Below are positions 9,107 to 18,167 of a stretch of 33,820 bases of DNA, in pieces. The position numbers and the translations under genes were made by a program. This stretch comes from Mycobacterium sp. (lineage in GTDB: Bacteria; Actinomycetota; Actinomycetes; Mycobacteriales; Mycobacteriaceae). The number at the start of each line of letters is the position of its first letter. Within the stretch, counting starts at the first letter, position 1. Below the pieces are notes generated by a model. That model ran no database searches. It was not told the DNA's origin and worked only from the letters and a program-made list of their open reading frames with translations. Location of the stretch: contig NZ_JAOPWB010000083.1 of the NCBI RefSeq assembly GCF_025965855.1, positions 1 to 33,820 on the forward strand. The letters are read 5' to 3'.

Positions 9107-9820
9107 CTAGACCTTGCGGATCACCGTGACGACCTTGCCGAGCACGGTCGCGTCGTTGCCCGGTATGGGATCGAACGCCGGGTTGTGCGGCATCAGCCAC
9201 ACCTGACCGCCGGCGCGCTTGAACGTTTTGACGGTGGCCTCGCCGTCGATCATGGCGGCGACGATGTCGCCGTTGTCGGCGACGTGCTGCTGCCGCACCA
9301 CCACCCAGTCGCCGTCGCATATCGCGGCCTCGACCATCGAGTCGCCCACGACCTTGAGCAGGAACAGCGTGCCCTCGCCGACCAGCTCACGGGGCAGCGG
9401 GAAGACGTCTTCGACGGCCTCTTCGGCGAGGATCGGTCCACCGGCGGCGATGCGCCCGAGGACCGGGACGTAGGTGGGTTCCGGCAGCGCGTCGGAACCG
9501 GCGACTTCGGTGACCGGCGCCGCCCTCGTGTGATCCTCGCTGCCGCGGACGTCCACGGCCCGGGGGCGGTTCGGGTCGCGGCGCAGGAACCCCTTGCGCT
9601 CCAGCGTGCGCAGCTGGTGAGCCACCGAAGACGTCGACGTCAGGCCGACGGCGTCGCCGATTTCCCTGATGCTCGGCGGGTAACCGCGGCTGGTGACCGA
9701 CTCGCGGATGACGTTCAGGATGGTGCGCTGCCGTTCGGTCAGCGATGAATCAACGGAATGCAACCGGCCTTCTGAGCCCGCGGACGAGCTGGTTGATGGG
9801 GTGTCGTTGCTGTCGCTCAT
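9107..9820 (-). CDS. lexA: SOS repressor LexA
   Basis: A 237-residue dimeric repressor that self-cleaves on RecA filaments. The N-terminal winged helix ('[44 protein letters not shown]', about residues 27-70) is followed by the S24 peptidase domain. The scissile Ala126-Gly127 lies in 'GRIAAGGPI', the nucleophile is Ser161 in 'GDSMVEA', and the general base is Lys198 in 'EATVKTF'. All catalytic parts are intact. The start 'MSDSNDT' at 9820 was chosen by similarity; a frame open to 9859 would add 13 residues across the SOS box region. It converges on the LGFP gene (35-bp gap) and diverges from the LysM gene. Confidence 0.96.
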   Translation of the reverse strand: MSDSNDTPSTSSSAGSEGRLHSVDSSLTERQRTILNVIRESVTSRGYPPSIREIGDAVGLTSTSSVAHQLRTLERKGFLRRDPNRPRAVDVRGSEDHTRAAPVTEVAGSDALPEPTYVPVLGRIAAGGPILAEEAVEDVFPLPRELVGEGTLFLLKVVGDSMVEAAICDGDWVVVRQQHVADNGDIVAAMIDGEATVKTFKRAGGQVWLMPHNPAFDPIPGNDATVLGKVVTVIRKV

Positions 9821-9851
9821 GCAGTGAATGTAGCGGCACCGCGGCAAAGAA

Positions 9852-9867
9852 TCAAACATGTGTTCGA
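9852..9867 (-). promoter_or_regulatory. LexA SOS box upstream of lexA
   Basis: TCAAACATGTGTTCGA matches the mycobacterial SOS box TCGAAC-RYRT-GTTCGA at 15 of 16 positions. It lies 31-47 bp upstream of the chosen lexA start, the expected place for autorepression. Confidence 0.8.
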
Positions 9868-9999
9868 CTGGCGTGTCGCGACGGCGGGACCGGGGCCCGA
9901 GGGCCCTTCAAATGACTCCGAATAACAAGCGTATAACTTTCGCGGCGATCGGGTATTTGAAGCCCATGTCCGCCATGTCAGAGGTCCGCGCCCACGAAC

Positions 10000-10022
10000 T
10001 TGTCGGTGGCGTGGTCTAGCGT
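10000..10022 (+). promoter_or_regulatory. LexA/RecA-independent (PafBC-type) DNA-damage promoter
   Basis: TTGTCGGTG at 10000-10008, 8 bp, then TAGCGT at 10017-10022. This is an exact match to the mycobacterial RecA/LexA-independent damage promoter TTGTCRGTG-N8-TANNNT, now attributed to PafBC. It points toward the LysM-domain gene at 10124 and would leave an untranslated leader of about 95 nt containing both SOS-like boxes. Confidence 0.75.
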
Positions 10023-10060
10023 TTTGCTCGCTCGACACGCTTCGCTCAAACGTTCGGCCA

Positions 10061-10098
10061 TCGAACACACGAGCGACTATAGTCGAACACACGAGCGA
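10061..10098 (+). promoter_or_regulatory. Two identical SOS-like boxes, 22 bp apart, flanking a TATAGT -10 element
   Basis: TCGAACACACGAGCGA occurs exactly at 10061-10076 and 10083-10098. The left half-site is perfect; the right half (GAGCGA versus GTTCGA) is degenerate. TATAGT at 10078-10083 lies between them and would be covered by a bound repressor. The 22-bp period puts both boxes on the same helix face. Binding by LexA is inferred from the motif and from established LexA control of Rv2719c. Confidence 0.6.
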
Positions 10099-10123
10099 GA
10101 ACTACTTGACCGGAGGAACGCAG

Positions 10124-10618
10124 ATGACAATCACATACACGGTCTCCCCGCGTACCAGCAGCGTTCGGCGCCCGGTCAACGGACCGGTGCAGGGGCTTCG
10201 CGCCGGCCGGGACGGGTCGGCCCGCTCCCGCCGGCCCGGCCCATCCAGGCCGGCGGGAGCGCCACCGCGTTACTACGGCACCGGCGTCGCGATGTCCGTC
10301 GCCCCCCATCGCAGGCGTCCCGTCACCTTGGTGACGACGCTGGGGCTGGCGCTGGCCGCCGGAATCGTCACCCTGTGGCTGGGTCTGGTCGCCAACATCG
10401 GACAGGCAGTCAACGGCGACTTGGCGGGATCGGCCGCACAGGTGCCCGATCGGCTGGCCGTCGTGCGGGTTGAACCCGGTGAGTCCCTGCAGGATGTCGC
10501 TCACCGGGTGGCGCCGGACGCCCCGGCTCGCCAGGTTGCCGATCGCATTCGCGAACTCAACGACCTGAACTCCCCGGCGGTGGCCGCGGGCCAGACGCTG
10601 ATCGCGCCGGTCGGCTGA
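10124..10618 (+). CDS. chiZ: LysM-domain membrane protein, DNA-damage-induced (Rv2719c/ChiZ homologue)
   Basis: A 164-residue protein. Residues 1-65 are basic and probably cytosolic, about 68-92 form one transmembrane helix ('[21 protein letters not shown]'), and the outer C-terminal half carries a LysM module ('[19 protein letters not shown]' to '[15 protein letters not shown]'). The M. tuberculosis homologue is a damage-induced cell-wall protein that slows division, reported to have hydrolase activity. Catalytic residues are not obvious here. ATG with GGAGG at 10112-10116. The promoter region has both PafBC-type and SOS-like signals, and lexA is divergent. Gene order supports orthology. Confidence 0.85.
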   Translation: MTITYTVSPRTSSVRRPVNGPVQGLRAGRDGSARSRRPGPSRPAGAPPRYYGTGVAMSVAPHRRRPVTLVTTLGLALAAGIVTLWLGLVANIGQAVNGDLAGSAAQVPDRLAVVRVEPGESLQDVAHRVAPDAPARQVADRIRELNDLNSPAVAAGQTLIAPVG

Positions 10619-10654
10619 CCCGGCGAATCGCGAAAAGCTCGCCCTGCCAAGGCT

Positions 10655-10672
10655 CCTCGGCTCCTACCGAGG
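10655..10672 (+). terminator. Candidate hairpin after the LysM-domain gene
   Basis: CCTCGG-ctccta-CCGAGG, a 6-bp GC stem 37 bp after the stop, with no U-run (usual in mycobacteria). It may separate this gene from nrdR, which has a TACGCT -10-like element near 10723. Confidence 0.4.
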
Positions 10673-10774
10673 TGAGCATGCGCACGCCGGGGCGGTGTTG
10701 GCCCGGCGGGGGAGAGCACAGGTACGCTCGGAGTGTTCTGCGGACCCGCAGGTGAGCACGGCGAAGGAGCGGTC

Positions 10775-11254
10775 ATGCACTGTCCGTTCTGCCGTCATCC
10801 CGATTCCCGGGTGATCGACTCACGGGAGACCGATGAAGGCCAGGCGATTCGGCGCCGCCGGTCCTGCCCCGAATGTGGACGGCGGTTCACCACCGTCGAA
10901 ACGGCGGTGTTGGCCGTGGTCAAACGCAGCGGTGTCACCGAGCCCTTCAGCAGGGAGAAGGTCGTCAGCGGCGTGCGTCGGGCCTGCCAGGGCCGACAGG
11001 TCGACGACGACGCGCTGAATCTGCTTGCCCAGCAAGTGGAAGACACCGTGCGCGCCGCGGGGTCGCCCGAGGTCCCCAGCCACGAGGTGGGCCTGGCCAT
11101 CCTGGGCCCGCTGCGCGACCTCGACGAGGTGGCTTACCTGCGCTTCGCCTCGGTGTATCGGTCGTTTTCGTCCGCCGAGGACTTCGAGCGCGAGATCGAG
11201 GCGCTGCGCGCGCACCGCAACGCACCGACGGATCCGGAGCCGGCCACTCGTTAG
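10775..11254 (+). CDS. nrdR: Transcriptional repressor NrdR
   Basis: A 159-residue nucleotide-sensing repressor of ribonucleotide reductase genes. The N-terminal zinc ribbon has '[17 protein letters not shown]' (Cys3/Cys6) and 'CPECGRRF' (second Cys pair). The ATP-cone follows at about residues 49-139 ('[20 protein letters not shown]'), with '[13 protein letters not shown]' near its end. Domain order and length are normal. Start at ATG after GAAGGAGC. The nitrobindin-like gene begins 10 bp downstream, suggesting one transcript. No NrdR box was recognised in the window, so its targets lie elsewhere. Confidence 0.96.
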   Translation: MHCPFCRHPDSRVIDSRETDEGQAIRRRRSCPECGRRFTTVETAVLAVVKRSGVTEPFSREKVVSGVRRACQGRQVDDDALNLLAQQVEDTVRAAGSPEVPSHEVGLAILGPLRDLDEVAYLRFASVYRSFSSAEDFEREIEALRAHRNAPTDPEPATR

Positions 11255-11264
11255 GCTGACGTCC

Positions 11265-11759
11265 ATGCCGCCTGACTTGCATCCCGATCTCGAGGCGCTG
11301 GCACCCCTGCTGGGGACGTGGGCCGGTCGGGGCACGGGTAAGTACCCGACGATTCCGCCCTTCGAATACTTCGAGGAAGTCGTCTTCTCCCACGTGGGCA
11401 AGCCGTTTCTGGCCTACGCGCAAAAGACCAAGGCGGCGACCGACGGCAAGCCCCTGCACGCCGAGACGGGATATCTTCGCGTGCCGCGGCCCGGCCACGT
11501 CGAGCTGGTCCTGGCCCACCCGAGCGGTATCACCGAAATCGACGTGGGCACCTATTCGGTGACCGGCGACCTCATCGAAGTCGAGCTGTCCACCAGTCCC
11601 GCCGGGGCGGTCGGCCGAGCGCCGAGCGCCAAAGAGGTGACCGCCCTTGGCCGTTCGCTGCGCATCGAGGGCGACGAGCTGTCCTATTCCGTGCAGATGG
11701 GCGCGGTGGGGCAGCCTTTGCAGGACCACCTCGCCGCTCTGTTGCGCCGGCAGGGCTGA
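11265..11759 (+). CDS. Nitrobindin-type haem protein / peroxynitrite isomerase (Rv2717c homologue)
   Basis: A 164-residue beta-barrel protein. The N-terminal 'LLGTWAGRGTGKYPTIPPFEY' contains the GxWxGxG signature of the family, and a His near the C-terminus ('LQDHLAALLRR') is the expected proximal haem ligand. Established knowledge: Rv2717c and plant nitrobindins bind ferric haem b, bind NO and isomerise peroxynitrite to nitrate. Start ATG at 11265. The gene ends 8 bp from the convergent phzF-like gene. Proximity to nrdR and lexA fits a nitrosative/oxidative stress role, but that is inference. Confidence 0.9.
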   Translation: MPPDLHPDLEALAPLLGTWAGRGTGKYPTIPPFEYFEEVVFSHVGKPFLAYAQKTKAATDGKPLHAETGYLRVPRPGHVELVLAHPSGITEIDVGTYSVTGDLIEVELSTSPAGAVGRAPSAKEVTALGRSLRIEGDELSYSVQMGAVGQPLQDHLAALLRRQG

Positions 11760-11767
11760 GCCGTGTG

Positions 11768-12454
11768 TCAGTCGACCTGTCTGACACCGTCGTTGACGAC
11801 ACGCCCGCCCACCCCGACCCAGCCCTCGGGATTCCACGTGGTTTCGATGACCGAGCCCTTGCCCTGGGTGATGCGCAGGTCGCGGCTGAGGTAGTCGGTG
11901 ATCCGCATCGCCGCCGAGCCGGTCGCCTCGTCTTCCTGCACACCGAGGTTCGCGGCGAACATCCGGGCGCGCAGCGACCCGGCGGGCCGGTCGGCCCAGG
12001 CCCATAGGTAGTGCGCGGTGTCGTCGGGAAAGTCGGCCGGGTCGGCGGCGAGAAGGTCGTCGGCCGAATCGAATTCGTGGATGGCCACTTCCGGTGCCCA
12101 TTCCGAGCGGGCGCTGACGCCCGTCACGTCGCCCTGATGACTCACCTGCACGAGGCCGGCCGGCACCTGCAGGGTTTTGATCGGCCAACCGTTCTCGCGC
12201 AGCCACCACGACGCGCCGACGGTCGGGTGCCCGGCGAACGGAAGTTCGGTGCGAGGGGTGTAGATCCTCGCGTGCGCGGTGGCCGAGCCGGCGGCCGGAA
12301 GATCGATGAATACCGTTTCGCTGTAGCCCAATTGGGTCGCCAGCCGCTGCCGGTCCGGCGGTGCGACCCGGCCGGCATCGACCACACCGAGCGGATTACC
12401 GAAATTCCCGTCCGGATCGGTGAACACGCGCAGCACCGTCACGTCGATACCCAT
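11768..12454 (-). CDS. PhzF-family epimerase/isomerase-like protein (Rv2716 homologue)
   Basis: A 228-residue protein with the PhzF/DapF-type fold. The N-terminal '[19 protein letters not shown]', '[10 protein letters not shown]' (its Glu is the family acid/base) and '[14 protein letters not shown]' are characteristic, as is '[11 protein letters not shown]'. The substrate is unknown; PhzF itself isomerises a phenazine precursor, but no phenazine genes are nearby. It is probably the last gene of a three-gene minus-strand operon with the PAC2 and alpha/beta-hydrolase genes (34-bp gap upstream). Confidence 0.88.
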   Translation of the reverse strand: MGIDVTVLRVFTDPDGNFGNPLGVVDAGRVAPPDRQRLATQLGYSETVFIDLPAAGSATAHARIYTPRTELPFAGHPTVGASWWLRENGWPIKTLQVPAGLVQVSHQGDVTGVSARSEWAPEVAIHEFDSADDLLAADPADFPDDTAHYLWAWADRPAGSLRARMFAANLGVQEDEATGSAAMRITDYLSRDLRITQGKGSVIETTWNPEGWVGVGGRVVNDGVRQVD

Positions 12455-12488
12455 GGCCCGACTGTACGGGCCGGCCCGGATGAACCGG

Positions 12489-13520
12489 TCAGGTGGCGCT
12501 GCGCTCGTCGGAGCCCATGGCGTTCAGGACCGCGACGCGGGTGTCCGCCGGGCCCGTGACCGTCTTCTCGCCGCCCCCGGTCCGGAGCAACTCGCGCAGG
12601 GCGGCCTGATTGTATTCGGCGGGTTCGGTGCTGTCGATGAAGCGCTGCACGACGTCGATGAAGCGGGCCGGGTCGTCGTGGAACGGGAAGTGGCCCGAGC
12701 CCTCGAAGATCTCGAGGCGGGAGCCGGGCATCGCGGCGTGCGCCATCCAGGCGTGACGGACGGGGACCACCACATCCTTGGTGCCCCAGACGATCTGCAC
12801 CGGGATGGCCTCGGTCAAATAACATCGGTCCAGCATCGTCACGATCTGCCCGCGCCAGTCCACCACCGCCCGCAGGGTGCGGCTGAACGCCGCCGAGGCC
12901 GTCGGCTCCGGCAGATCATCGAGGATGCGCAGCACGTTGGGCAGATCGTGGCCCAGCCCGGTCGATCCGATCGCCAGCCCCGCCAACTTCCCCGCGAGCT
13001 GCACCGCCGGCAGCACGAGGGGCAACCGCAGCAGCGCCAGCGCCTCGCTGCCCATCGGCAACGAGGCCAGCCGGAAGACGACGTTGACGTCCTTGGTGAC
13101 ACCGCCCGCGGCGACCAGGATCAGCCGGTCGACCAAATGCGGGAACTGGTAGGCGAATTGCATGGCCACCCCGCCGCCCAGCGAATGGCCGATGATCGTC
13201 ACCCGCTCGATGTCGAGCACGGACAGCAGGTCACGCATCCCGTTCGCATAGGCGGCCGCCGAGTAGTCGGCGCGCGGTTTGTCGGATTTCCCGTGACCCA
13301 GCAGGTCGGGGGCGATGACCGTGAATCGCTGTGCGAGCTTGGCCTGCACGGCGTTCCAGGTGGTCGAGTTGTCACCGATGCCGTGGAGCAGCAAAATCGC
13401 CGGCCCGGAGCCGGCGATGCGGTAGGCCCGCTTGTAGCCGTGAATGGTGCGGAACTCGAGCGAGGGTGCGGTGACTTCGCGCACCGGGCGAAGATTGCTC
13501 TTGCGCTTCCGCTCGGTCAT
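12489..13520 (-). CDS. Alpha/beta-hydrolase (Rv2715 homologue)
   Basis: A 343-residue serine hydrolase. Counting from an upstream TTG at 13529, the oxyanion-loop '[13 protein letters not shown]' is followed by nucleophile Ser116 in GHSLGGG, Asp252 in 'WGTKDVVVP' and His280 in 'GSGHFPFHD' (subtract 3 for the ATG start used here). The triad is complete. It resembles C-C hydrolases and haloalkane-dehalogenase-like enzymes, but the substrate is not known. The ATG at 13520 is preferred by similarity; TTG at 13529 or GTG at 13526 remain possible because the purine run GGTGGAG abuts the ATG. It lies 46 bp after the PAC2 gene stop. Confidence 0.9.
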   Translation of the reverse strand: MTERKRKSNLRPVREVTAPSLEFRTIHGYKRAYRIAGSGPAILLLHGIGDNSTTWNAVQAKLAQRFTVIAPDLLGHGKSDKPRADYSAAAYANGMRDLLSVLDIERVTIIGHSLGGGVAMQFAYQFPHLVDRLILVAAGGVTKDVNVVFRLASLPMGSEALALLRLPLVLPAVQLAGKLAGLAIGSTGLGHDLPNVLRILDDLPEPTASAAFSRTLRAVVDWRGQIVTMLDRCYLTEAIPVQIVWGTKDVVVPVRHAWMAHAAMPGSRLEIFEGSGHFPFHDDPARFIDVVQRFIDSTEPAEYNQAALRELLRTGGGEKTVTGPADTRVAVLNAMGSDERSAT

Positions 13521-13566
13521 CTCCACCAACCTTGGTGTCGGCCCGGGCTATGGGCGTCTTGAAACG

Positions 13567-14541
13567 TCACGCCTGGTCGTCGTCGTCGATCTTCTTCTCG
13601 GCCTGCTGGGCAAGGAATCGCTCGAACTCTGCGCCAAGCTCGTCGCCGCTAGGCAGGTCCCCGTCGCGAGTTAGTAACGACCTGTTCTCCTGAGCGTCGA
13701 TGAACGCATCGTACTGGCGCTCGAGCGCAGCCACCACTTGAGCCACCTCCGCGCTCGCCTGGACCTGCTCATCGATCTTGGCCCGGATCTCCGCCGCGGC
13801 TTCGGTCAGCGCCGACAGCGGCAGCTCCAGCGATCCGCTCTTGGCGACCTGCTCGAGCAGCGCCTGCGCGGCGGCGGGGTAGTCGGTCTGCGTCAGGTAG
13901 TGCGGGACGTGCACCGTGAAGCCGACGACCTCGTGACCGTGCTGGGCCATCCGGTATTCCAGCAGGTTGGACGCGCTGCCGGGGACCTGGATCTCCGAGA
14001 TCCAGGGCTGGAAGTCGGCGATCAGTTCCTTGTCGTTGGAATGCGCGGTCAGCGTGATCGGCCGCGTGTGCGGGACCGCCATCGGAACGGTGCCCAGGCC
14101 GATAGTCCGCCGCACATCCAGCCGCTCGGCCAGCAGGCGCACCGCGGTGATGAAACGCTCCCACTTCAGGTCGGGCTCCATCCCGGCCAGCAGGAGAAAC
14201 GGGGTGCCGACGCTGTCGCGCAGGGTGTACAGGCTCAGCTCCGGATCGTCGTAGTGGGTGAAGTGATCGGTCTTGAACGTCATCAACGGCCGCCGCGAGC
14301 GGTAATCCAGCAATTCGTCGATCGCGAACGACGCGACCAGCTCGGTGTCCAGTGCTGCCTTCAGATGGGTGGCGGCCAGCCGGATCGCGTGGCCGGCGTC
14401 GGAGAAGCCCTCCAAGGCGTGCACCAAAACCGGGCCGCGGCCGTCGGCCGTCGACAACTGGGGTGCAGGGAACTCCAGCTCGTACATGCCGGACTGTCCT
14501 GGCTGGTCGAATTCGTCGTCTGGGTTTTGAGCGTGGGCCAT
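13567..14541 (-). CDS. PAC2-family protein (Rv2714 homologue)
   Basis: A 324-residue soluble protein with the PAC2 (proteasome-assembly-chaperone-2-like) fold. 'GPVLVHALEGFSDAGHAIRLAATHLK' and 'LLLAGMEPDLKWERF' mark the core. The C-terminal 110 residues are helical and charged, ending 'FLAQQAEKKIDDDDQA'. Mycobacteria have a Pup-proteasome, but a chaperone role for bacterial PAC2 proteins is unproven. The start ATG follows an excellent GGAGG Shine-Dalgarno with 8-bp spacing. It heads the operon with the hydrolase and phzF-like genes and diverges from the protease gene, sharing a 218-bp promoter region. Confidence 0.9.
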   Translation of the reverse strand: MAHAQNPDDEFDQPGQSGMYELEFPAPQLSTADGRGPVLVHALEGFSDAGHAIRLAATHLKAALDTELVASFAIDELLDYRSRRPLMTFKTDHFTHYDDPELSLYTLRDSVGTPFLLLAGMEPDLKWERFITAVRLLAERLDVRRTIGLGTVPMAVPHTRPITLTAHSNDKELIADFQPWISEIQVPGSASNLLEYRMAQHGHEVVGFTVHVPHYLTQTDYPAAAQALLEQVAKSGSLELPLSALTEAAAEIRAKIDEQVQASAEVAQVVAALERQYDAFIDAQENRSLLTRDGDLPSGDELGAEFERFLAQQAEKKIDDDDQA

Positions 14542-14759
14542 CGGGGTTTCCTCCTTTCGGGGGTTGCTCCAGGGTGCCCTGGCCAGTGTCCCCCGAATCA
14601 CCGGGCACCAATAATGAAACAGCTAACTCCGTGCAGTTTTCATCTTGGAAACGCGCTAACGCGCGAACGTAATCCGCATGTCGGCCAGCAAACGCGCCGG
14701 CGCGCGGCGTGGGGCCGTGGTCTGCTGCTGAGGCCGTGGTCAGGCATGATGTACACCAA

Positions 14760-15587
14760 ATGCGCATACCGATGCTGTTGCTGAGCTCGGGGGTCGGCCT
14801 GGCGACGTTGCTGACGTCGTGCACCCGGCCCGCCGACGATGCCGCGCGCCCTATCGTGTCCGCTCCCGTGGCCACGGGGCCGCTGGTCCAGCGGCTCAGC
14901 CAGCCCCAACAGAAGGCGGTCGCGGGCCCGGTGGACCCCGACAGGCGCGTCGGCGCGATCTTCATCAACGATGGCCCCCTGCACGTCTGCACGGGTTCCG
15001 TAATTCATTCGGCGGGCGGCAACCTGGTGATCACCGCCGCGCACTGCCTGGCCGGAGCCGCCAAGCTGATCTTCGTCCCGGGGTTCGCCGGTGATGCCGC
15101 GCCCGCCCCCGCCGATATGTGGAAGGCCGACGCGGTCTACCTCGATCCGCGCTGGACCGCCGGCAAGGATCCGCACGCGGACTACGCGATCGCACGGGTC
15201 AGCAACGACGCCGGTGTTTCGGTCGAGTCACACGTCGGCCTGGCGCTGACCCTGGGCGCCGCACCCCCTCCGGGCAGCCACATCACGGTCGTGGGCTACC
15301 CGGCCGGCGTCGGTGGCTCGCCCATCGGCTGCCAGGCCAGCACCTCGGTCAACGACGCCGGTTTTCCGTTGATCCCCTGCGAGGGCCTGGTGGACGGCAC
15401 CAGCGGCGCGCCCTGGGTCAGCGGTACCACTCTCACCGGGCTGATCGGGGGCTTCGAGCGCGGCGGGTGCGCCGCGAACGTGTCGTACTCGGCGCCGTTC
15501 GACGCCCAAACCGCGCAATTGCTGGCCCGCGCGGAGGCCGGCGGTCCCGGCGACCCGGTGCCCAACGACCTCGACGACAGCTGCTGA
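14760..15587 (+). CDS. Trypsin-like serine protease lipoprotein
   Basis: A 275-residue exported protein. Residues 1-20 are a lipoprotein signal with lipobox L-T-S-C (Cys21), so it should be anchored outside the cytoplasmic membrane. The chymotrypsin-fold triad is visible: His95 in 'VITAAHCLAG', Asp141 in 'HADYAIARV' and Ser215 in 'DGTSGAPWV'. The Ser motif is GTSGAP instead of GDSGGP, as in several actinobacterial secreted trypsin-like proteins. Four or more cysteines (77, 96, 191, 207) suggest disulfides. It lies between the PAC2 gene and sthA, which I recall as adjacent in M. tuberculosis, so it is probably accessory. Its stop abuts the sthA stop in TGATCA. Confidence 0.88.
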   Translation: MRIPMLLLSSGVGLATLLTSCTRPADDAARPIVSAPVATGPLVQRLSQPQQKAVAGPVDPDRRVGAIFINDGPLHVCTGSVIHSAGGNLVITAAHCLAGAAKLIFVPGFAGDAAPAPADMWKADAVYLDPRWTAGKDPHADYAIARVSNDAGVSVESHVGLALTLGAAPPPGSHITVVGYPAGVGGSPIGCQASTSVNDAGFPLIPCEGLVDGTSGAPWVSGTTLTGLIGGFERGGCAANVSYSAPFDAQTAQLLARAEAGGPGDPVPNDLDDSC

Positions 15588-16994
15588 TCAGCGGCGGAAC
15601 TGGCTGAGAGCCCGCATCTTGTTCGTCACGTCCAGCGCGGCCACCTTGTAGGCCTCGGAGAACGTCGGGTAGTTGAACACCGCGTCGACCAGGTAGTCGA
15701 CGGTGCCGCCGCACCCCATCACAGCCTGCCCGATGTGCACCATCTCGGTGGCGCTGGTGCCGAAGATGTGCACGCCGAGCAGCGTGCGATCGTCGGTGGA
15801 CACCAGCAGCTTGAGCATGCCGTAGGAGTCGCCGGCGATCTGGCCGCGGGCCAGTTCCCGATACCGTGACACCCCCACCTCGTAGGGGATGGAGTTCTTG
15901 GTCAGCTCCACCTCGGTGGAACCGACATAGGACACCTCCGGAATCGAGTAGATGCCGATCGGTTGCAGCGCGGTCATACCATCGCATGGCTCACCGAATG
16001 CGTGGTATGCCGCCAGTCGCCCCTGATCCATCGACGTCGCGGCCAGCGCCGGGAAGCCGATGACGTCGCCGACGGCGTAGATGTGGTCGACCTTGGTCTG
16101 GAACCGGTCGTCGACGAAGATCCGTCCGCGGTGATCGGTCTCCAAGCCCGCGTTGTCCAGATCTAGATGCTCGGTTTGCCCTTCCCTCCCAGCGGAGTAC
16201 ATCACCGTCCCGGCAGGTATCTGCTTCCCGCTGGCCAGGGTGGTGACGGTGCCCGAGGCGCCAACGTCCACGGCGGTTACTTCCTCGCCGAACCGGAAGG
16301 TGACCGCCAGATCGCGCAGGTGGAATTTCAGCGCTTCGACGATCTCCGGGTCGCAGAAGTCCAGCATGTTGTCCCGCTTTTCCACCACGGTCACCTTGGT
16401 GCCCAGCGCGGCGAACATCGAGGCGTACTCGATCCCGATCACCCCGGCGCCAACCACGACCATCGAGGCCGGGAGCGACTTGAGATCGAGGATCCCGTCG
16501 GAGTCGAGCACCCTATCTTCGTCGAACTCGACCCCGGACGGCCGCACCGGCTTGGTGCCGGTAGCGATGACGATGAAGTCGCCGCTGACCGTGATTCGCT
16601 CGGCCTGGGCGTCTTCCTCGACCATGACGGTGTGTGGGTCGACGAAGCGGGCGTGACCCACGATCAGGTCGATCCGGTTGCGCATCAACTGCGAGCGCAC
16701 CACGTCGACCTGCTTGCCGATCACGTGCTGGGTTCGCGCCAGCAGGTCGGCCGGGGTGATCTTGTCCTTGACGCGGTAGCTCGCGCCGTAGAGCTCGCGC
16801 TGGCTCATGCCGGTGAGATAGACCACCGCCTCGCGCAACGTCTTTGACGGGATCGTTCCGGTGTTGACGCAGACCCCGCCGAGCATTTTGCCGCGTTCGA
16901 CGATCGCAACGGACTTGCCCAGCTTGGCTGCGGCGATAGCGGCCTTCTGCCCGCCCGGCCCCGAACCGATTACGACGATGTCGTACTCACGCAT
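15588..16994 (-). CDS. sthA: Soluble pyridine nucleotide transhydrogenase SthA
   Basis: A 468-residue flavoprotein of the pyridine nucleotide-disulfide reductase family that moves hydride between NADPH and NAD+. The FAD-binding GSGPGG is at residues 10-15, the NAD(P)-binding '[15 protein letters not shown]' is mid-protein, and '[22 protein letters not shown]' is the second FAD motif. In '[14 protein letters not shown]' Cys42 is present but position 47 is Thr, so the redox disulfide of the reductases is absent, as in transhydrogenases. The start 'MREYDIVV' gives the same length as I recall for M. tuberculosis. Met codons at 17003 and 17015 are alternatives. Confidence 0.95.
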   Translation of the reverse strand: MREYDIVVIGSGPGGQKAAIAAAKLGKSVAIVERGKMLGGVCVNTGTIPSKTLREAVVYLTGMSQRELYGASYRVKDKITPADLLARTQHVIGKQVDVVRSQLMRNRIDLIVGHARFVDPHTVMVEEDAQAERITVSGDFIVIATGTKPVRPSGVEFDEDRVLDSDGILDLKSLPASMVVVGAGVIGIEYASMFAALGTKVTVVEKRDNMLDFCDPEIVEALKFHLRDLAVTFRFGEEVTAVDVGASGTVTTLASGKQIPAGTVMYSAGREGQTEHLDLDNAGLETDHRGRIFVDDRFQTKVDHIYAVGDVIGFPALAATSMDQGRLAAYHAFGEPCDGMTALQPIGIYSIPEVSYVGSTEVELTKNSIPYEVGVSRYRELARGQIAGDSYGMLKLLVSTDDRTLLGVHIFGTSATEMVHIGQAVMGCGGTVDYLVDAVFNYPTFSEAYKVAALDVTNKMRALSQFRR

Positions 16995-17108
16995 CGAACT
17001 CATGAGATAGACCATAGAGCCCACAGTCCAGACTTTCTCCACAGACGAGCCGCTCGATCCTGTTGCGCGGGCACGGCCTGACGGTGCCAGCCGTCAGCGT
17101 TGGTGCCC

Positions 17109-18167
17109 ATGACGACGCATCAACCCGATTTCAAGCTCAATCGTCCCGGAGCGCTGATCGCGGCGCTGCCGGCCGTTCTCGGCTTCGTTCCGGAGAATTC
17201 ATTGGTGTTGGTGTCGCTCGAACACGGTGAACTGGGGTCGGTGATGCGGGTCGACCTCTGTCAGGAGCTCGTCGACCGGGTTGGGCACCTCGCCGAAATC
17301 GCCGCCGCCGCCGAGCCGGAGGCCGCGATCGCGGTGATCGTCGACGCCGACGGCGCGCACTGTCCGGGCTGCAACGACCAACACCGGCAACTGTGCGAGG
17401 AGCTCACAGAGGCGTTGTCGCAGCACGGAATTCAATTGTGGGCCGCGCACGTGGTGGATCGGGTGGCCCGCGGCGGGCACTGGCATTGCGTGGACGGCTG
17501 CGGTTCCGGCGGCTCGGTCGACGATCCGTCGGCGTCGCCGTTGGCCGCGGCGGCGGTGCTCGACGGCAGGCGGCTCTACCCCCGGCGCGCCGACCTGCAG
17601 GCGGTCATCGCGGTCGACGACCCGGCGCGCAGCGCCGAATTGGCCGATGCGGTCCGGCGGCAGGCGGCGCAGCGGGAGGCGGCCCAGCGCGCCGATCCGA
17701 CGGGGTGCCGGCGCCGCGACGTGCAAAACTCGATGGCCGCCGCCTCCCGCGTCGCCGGCGGCGAAACCCTGTCCGCGGCCGAGCTTGCGGTCTTGGGCTG
17801 CGCGCTGAGCGATGTGCAGGTGCGCGACACGCTGTATGCCCTCGCGGTCGGCGAGAGGGCGGGCGAAGCCGAGTCGCTGTGGGCGCAGCTGGCGCGCACC
17901 CTGCCCCCACCTTGGCGGGTCGAGGCCCTGGTGTTGCTCGCGTTCAACGCCTACGCCCGCGGCGACGGCCCGCTCGCCGGCGTGTCGCTGGAGGCCGCGC
18001 TGCGTTGCTGCCCCGGCCATCGGATGGCGGGCATGCTGGACCAGGCGTTGCAGTCCGGCGTGAAGCCCGATGACATCCGGGAACTGGCGGTCACCGGCTA
18101 CCGGCTGGCCAAGCGGTTGGGGGTGCGGTTGCCGCCGCGACGCGCGTTCGGGCGCCGGGCGGGGTAG
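17109..18167 (+). CDS. DUF4192 protein (Rv2712c homologue)
   Basis: A 352-residue actinobacterial conserved protein of unknown function. The N-terminus 'FKLNRPGALIAALPAVLGFVPENSLVLVSL' is the signature start of DUF4192. The middle contains 'GGHWHCVDGCGSGGSVDDPSASPLAAAAVLDG', whose Cys/His cluster could bind a metal, and the C-terminal half is helical and ends 'GVRLPPRRAFGRRAG'. ATG at 17109 was chosen over a TTG at 17100. The stop codon lies inside the first copy of a tandem repeat, and the gene converges on ideR. No pathway can be assigned. Confidence 0.88.
   Translation: MTTHQPDFKLNRPGALIAALPAVLGFVPENSLVLVSLEHGELGSVMRVDLCQELVDRVGHLAEIAAAAEPEAAIAVIVDADGAHCPGCNDQHRQLCEELTEALSQHGIQLWAAHVVDRVARGGHWHCVDGCGSGGSVDDPSASPLAAAAVLDGRRLYPRRADLQAVIAVDDPARSAELADAVRRQAAQREAAQRADPTGCRRRDVQNSMAAASRVAGGETLSAAELAVLGCALSDVQVRDTLYALAVGERAGEAESLWAQLARTLPPPWRVEALVLLAFNAYARGDGPLAGVSLEAALRCCPGHRMAGMLDQALQSGVKPDDIRELAVTGYRLAKRLGVRLPPRRAFGRRAG

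Noticed and set aside
6903..9320. Long minus-strand frames opposite the LGFP gene
   Set aside because: The sense frame has a signal peptide, LGFP repeats and a transmembrane helix. The antisense frames are Gly/Arg/His-rich without family signal.
10965..12209. Minus-strand open frame of about 410 codons opposite nrdR and the nitrobindin gene
   Set aside because: Both sense genes carry clear motifs; the antisense product is low-complexity.
12420..13562. Plus-strand frame opposite the alpha/beta-hydrolase gene
   Set aside because: The hydrolase has an intact triad on the other strand; this frame is rich in His/Gln/Gly/Arg typical of a GC shadow.
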